Shown here piece by piece: positions 11,401-13,991 of a stretch of 13,991 nucleotides of DNA (position 1 is its first letter; each line of letters begins with the position of its first letter). This DNA comes from an uncultured Clostridia bacterium. GTDB taxonomy: Bacteria; Bacillota; Clostridia; Oscillospirales; Acutalibacteraceae. The notes under the pieces are model-generated. The model worked only from the letters and a program-made list of their open reading frames with translations. It was not told the DNA's origin and did not search any database. The position numbers were made by a program, and so were the translations under genes. The stretch spans positions 1 to 13,991 of the forward strand of contig CALWKP010000137.1 in the NCBI GenBank assembly GCA_944381295.1. Reading direction: 5' to 3'.

Positions 11401-13991
11401 GCCTATTACCAGACATTTGATCTGTCCTGGAGTTCTGCGGAGATTCCTCCAAGCTATACGGTGTCGGCATATGTCAAGACAGCAAATGTGACAGACGGGA
11501 ACGGCGCCAGTATTTTTGTTACGTTCTACGATGACACCGGTACAGAAATCTCAACGCACAACAGCCGGGGCCTTTACGGGACGACGGACTGGAAGCGTAT
11601 CTCGACAACATTTACAGTACCGGATAACGCGGCCTCCATGCGCGTATATTTCGGCCTGAGCTATGCAAACGGGGACTGCTGGTTTGATGCTATGCAGTTG
11701 GAAACGGGCAAGACTGTAAATGACTACAATTTGCTGGAAAACAGCGATTTCTCGTACGGAGACGCAGGATGGACCGGACAAAACCTTGGGGATAACGACG
11801 GGGTTTCCGGAAACAGTTTTACGATTGAAGGAGACGAAGTATCCAACAAAAACATATTCCAGGTAATCCCGATCCACAAACCGGCGGCGGATGTCGCGTT
11901 CAATGTGTCGGGCAAAGCAGACGGTATCTCTGTCCCGACCGATAATTCTTCGATCTATTACTGCATTGACGCGGTCATCTACTATACGGACGGGACAAAT
12001 GAACCCTATCTGGTGGAATTTAATCCGGATACCACTTCGGAACAGTTTGCCAGCGGGACGATAAAGCCATCGCAGGCCGCAATTAACGCGAACAAGACAG
12101 TGGATTCCATCCGGTACTATCTGCTGTACTACATGAACGCGAACAGCGCAAGCTTCTATGATTTGCAGCTGTATCTGGATCAAAGCGGGACAGCCTACAC
12201 CTATGACAACGAGGGGCAGGTCATCTCGGCAGACGACAACGCGAACCGGAACCAGTCATACGGCTATACCAATGCCAACGAACTGGCGGAAGCAGAAAAC
12301 GCGAATAATGAAAACTACACCTATACGTATGATACGGAAAACCCGCACCGGATGACGGCGGCAAGGTCGGAACAGACGGGGTCAGGGTTTGTATACAGCT
12401 ATGATTCGTATGGAAATATCCTGAACACCAAGGCGGGCCAGGTAGGGACAACCGGCAGTTTGGATACGACGTCCGCATACATGGAAGCGTCGGTCACGAT
12501 GAACAGCACGGGGAACTATGTGGCAACTTCAACGGATCATGCCGGAAAAACAACCAGCTACAACATTGCGGCAAATTCCGGGCTGCTCAACTCCCAGACA
12601 GATCCAAAGGGGAATATTATCAGCTACACCTATGACCCGGACACCTATCAGATTCTGACAGCCTCTGGTACAGGGGATGCAGGAGCATCTGTGGTAGAAT
12701 ACACCTACGACAGCTCAGACCGTCTGGATTCGATAGAACGGAACGGGATGCTGTACAATTTTGCGTATGATGTGTACGGGAATGTGGTGTCAACCAGCAT
12801 CGGAACAAGGACGCTGTCGGAAAACACCTACGGCGAATCGAACGGGAACCTGCTTTCAAGCGAATACGGGAACGGTTTCCTGCGCAGCTATGGGTATGAC
12901 AGTCTGAACCGGCTGGTAAGTCTGAGCGAGAATAACACGCTGCAATATCAGTATTACTATGACGCCCGCGGGAATATCGCGCGGTTGGAAGACTTCAGCG
13001 GGCAATCGATGCAGTCAACATCCTATTCCTACGACATGCTCAACCGCCTGACGTTGGAAGAACGGAGCAACGGAGACTACCTGGAATACGGTTACGACGT
13101 GATGGACCGCGTGACCTCGATTGGGTATTTCTTTGACAACATATTCAAGGAGATCCAATACAGCTATGGGGACGACGGCCGGCTTGGACAGACTGAATTC
13201 TTCGGGCAGTGGACGGCGGACCATCAGTACAACGGCGTAAACCTGCTTACCGGGAAGGATATTGATATCGCGGAAGAGGCAGGCGACCCGACACTGCATA
13301 CCGGGATCACCTATCAGACGGTCAGCGGGAACCGGATTTCCGGTCTGGTGGACAGCTATACAAACTATTCGAGGCTGGACGGCGCAGACACGGAGCTGTA
13401 CGAATACAGCTACACCTATGACGACAACGGAAACATCCTGAGCGTAACGGACCTGGATGGGAACGTGACAGAGTACGAATACGACGGGCTGAACCAGCTG
13501 ATCCGCGTGGATGATGAGCTGGCAAACAAGAGCTACACGTATGAATATGACGAGGGCGGGAACCTGACGAGTGTGAGCGAATACGCATACACGACCGGGA
13601 GCCTTAGCACAGCGACAGACACCCGCGCATACGTTTATGGAAATACGGAGTGGACAGACCTGCTGACATCCTACGACGGGCAGACGATCACCTATGACGA
13701 AATCGGAAACCCGTTATCCTATCGCGGGATGACGTTCACATGGGAAGGCCGGAGGCTGGCGACCGCAGCCAAGGGAACGACCAACGTCAGTTATGAGTAC
13801 AATGAGAACGGTATCCGCAAGAGCAAAACAGTAGGGACAGAAACAACAGAATACTTCCTGGACGGGAGCACGATCATAGCGCTGAAAAAAGGCAGCGACG
13901 TTCTGTGGTTCCTGTACGATGCTGACGGCCAGCGGGTCGGCTTCACGTACAACGATACGCCGTACCTGTATCTGTATAACGCGACCGGCGA
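8431..13991 (+). CDS. Giant secreted WapA-like Rhs/YD-repeat protein, 3' end outside window
   Basis: Partial; 1853 codons are open to the window edge. Signal peptide 1-26 (ends QVVAA). Residues about 30-205 are a very acidic Glu/Asp/Pro-rich segment. Residues about 206-385 resemble the N-terminal region of secreted Rhs proteins (YPDVDLQY 263-270, KENIIL 278-283, VAIDPF 375-380). A DNRLRE-like domain follows (about 391-568; DTFIAEDTPSTNYG, STWDVTRLVKSWY), then an Rhs entry segment (VNTYTGNLVF near 591) and early YD repeats near 811. Two carbohydrate-binding-like beta domains lie at about 937-1095 and 1098-1250. From about 1250 to the edge there are some 17 YD repeats such as YSYDSYGNIL, YDSLNRLVSL and YTYDDNGNIL. 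In this family the YD repeats form a shell around a C-terminal toxin; that part is off the right edge. The start at 8431 has AAGGAGG five bases upstream; an in-frame ATG at 8404 is possible. Confidence 0.9.
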   Translation, partial: MKHQIRAIALALSFLMAIQPLQVVAAEISPQIPNTSAGENWEAPLPEQEDEYEPLILAEEERRREENSKTFRLEDGTFLTAVYDEPIHYLDENGEWQDNDNTLVPAGEEPMDSGFEAIEDCEEPEGEVEEGPVKDSGITEYSEEIDAWMSRTLSEKDSGPVTEEPEIEEPSALEEDELPQDEEEMDEVETKAGDFKIRLSKKAKDGKTVTIKTDGYQVKWGLEGMNKVRMKEIPAPELLTDDPNEEFLRLQNLTNEVIYEEIYPDVDLQYFLTPTSVKENIILNSADAQRVFTEIYDIGKLEAVQIDERTIHLYDPNDTEQETPVFRILAPEMTDAAGAFSGDVTIELVEQKNKRIKIEIRPDSGWLDDEEREYPVAIDPFIFTDQENDQIQDTFIAEDTPSTNYGSNGSMYIGNESANYGVSRILLNFNLPPMDRGDMVVSATLNMVQMPSGMSPSTGMMRIDAHAINATWTETGATWNAMSSAYEPDILDYYIATSASSNEYSTWDVTRLVKSWYNYDAEKALGKPQYGILLKAHDETEAVRTQYLASNNPNLGGYYPGLTIRFVNNVGLEGYWDYTTQSAGMIGTSYVNTYTGNLVFQTPVMATTGSRAPASFVLTYNGYQSNLHFKNNQKGTITGAGWMNTFNQRFDTLSEENGTTDAEKEKFRRLAEAGYAFVYLDADGTEHYFKASDVENEYYDEDGMGSKLIIQRSSTTERFLLEFDDGSKITFTSAGFLYRMYDSDGNYIQTAYNGNNVSYFDDGAGRRTTLTVAGTTVTQVLGPDGLDHGLRYEGTTLDRINFPGLRVANFHYDAQNRLERVENPDGSGLSYTYYSSSSPMVSNRVESVTEIGTDGSAGNSVSFVYNEDNSTKVTYTFGDGTQISETLTFDSYGRPISIIGADGSASAYEYTTETETSTAVKKANKIKKTSSTSAPVMNMLRNHSAENNATNWTTSNWSSPGGTQSVDTTTAYLGQKSLKISQNQEEPTRSAYYQTFDLSWSSAEIPPSYTVSAYVKTANVTDGNGASIFVTFYDDTGTEISTHNSRGLYGTTDWKRISTTFTVPDNAASMRVYFGLSYANGDCWFDAMQLETGKTVNDYNLLENSDFSYGDAGWTGQNLGDNDGVSGNSFTIEGDEVSNKNIFQVIPIHKPAADVAFNVSGKADGISVPTDNSSIYYCIDAVIYYTDGTNEPYLVEFNPDTTSEQFASGTIKPSQAAINANKTVDSIRYYLLYYMNANSASFYDLQLYLDQSGTAYTYDNEGQVISADDNANRNQSYGYTNANELAEAENANNENYTYTYDTENPHRMTAARSEQTGSGFVYSYDSYGNILNTKAGQVGTTGSLDTTSAYMEASVTMNSTGNYVATSTDHAGKTTSYNIAANSGLLNSQTDPKGNIISYTYDPDTYQILTASGTGDAGASVVEYTYDSSDRLDSIERNGMLYNFAYDVYGNVVSTSIGTRTLSENTYGESNGNLLSSEYGNGFLRSYGYDSLNRLVSLSENNTLQYQYYYDARGNIARLEDFSGQSMQSTSYSYDMLNRLTLEERSNGDYLEYGYDVMDRVTSIGYFFDNIFKEIQYSYGDDGRLGQTEFFGQWTADHQYNGVNLLTGKDIDIAEEAGDPTLHTGITYQTVSGNRISGLVDSYTNYSRLDGADTELYEYSYTYDDNGNILSVTDLDGNVTEYEYDGLNQLIRVDDELANKSYTYEYDEGGNLTSVSEYAYTTGSLSTATDTRAYVYGNTEWTDLLTSYDGQTITYDEIGNPLSYRGMTFTWEGRRLATAAKGTTNVSYEYNENGIRKSKTVGTETTEYFLDGSTIIALKKGSDVLWFLYDADGQRVGFTYNDTPYLYLYNATG

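Noticed and set aside
8439..13588. Many minus-strand open frames opposite the Rhs gene, including 187 and 210 codons
   Set aside because: They arise as antisense shadows of a repetitive coding sequence; none has a ribosome binding site or plausible protein pattern, while the plus frame is continuous and shows clear domains.
10860..13991. Repetitive sequence considered as a DNA-level repeat array
   Set aside because: The repetition is at the protein level (YD repeats) with diverged codons, not exact DNA repeats with spacers.

Overview
The window looks like a chromosomal or integrated-element segment from a low-to-mid GC Gram-positive anaerobe of the Clostridia, probably Lachnospiraceae-like. 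This is inferred from strong AGGAGG-type ribosome binding sites, a class D-type sortase next to a Cna-B adhesin, a DUF4367-type anti-sigma factor and a WapA-like secreted YD-repeat protein. No rRNA, tRNA, CRISPR array or transposase was seen.

Region 1 (1-4170, minus strand) is a surface-protein operon. In transcription order it encodes a secreted protein with a C-terminal membrane anchor (4170-3358), a class D-like sortase (3332-2634), a secreted CAP/SCP-domain protein (2540-1704) and a large thioester-domain/SpaA-like adhesin (from 1630, running off the left edge). A 428-bp gene-poor leader (4171-4598) precedes it and contains a perfect 18-bp palindrome and other possible RNA structures.

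Region 2 (4599-7372, minus strand) is an AT-rich regulatory cluster: an XRE-type repressor-like protein, an ECF-type sigma factor overlapping its membrane anti-sigma factor by 11 bases, a small secreted protein of unknown role, and a short protein with a sigma region 4-like helix-turn-helix. The ribosome binding site of this last gene is buried in a perfect 15-bp hairpin.

Region 3 (7373-8254) is a divergent promoter region and a plus-strand LytTR regulator whose receiver domain has lost its phospho-acceptor aspartate. Its promoter and that of the small secreted protein (5627) share a 12-bp box, GTGTTACATTTC, at the same distance from the -10 element. This suggests the LytTR protein, or another factor here, controls both.

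Region 4 (8431 to the right edge, plus strand) is a giant secreted Rhs/YD-repeat protein, with at least 1853 residues visible, less AT-rich than Region 2. It has a signal peptide, an acidic linker, a DNRLRE-like domain, two carbohydrate-binding-like beta domains and many YD repeats. The C-terminal tip, where related proteins carry a toxin, lies beyond the window.

Taken together, the region resembles a cell-surface and contact module (sortase-linked adhesin plus Rhs protein) flanking a dense set of regulators. The functional link between the parts is inferred from proximity and the shared promoter box; it is not demonstrated.
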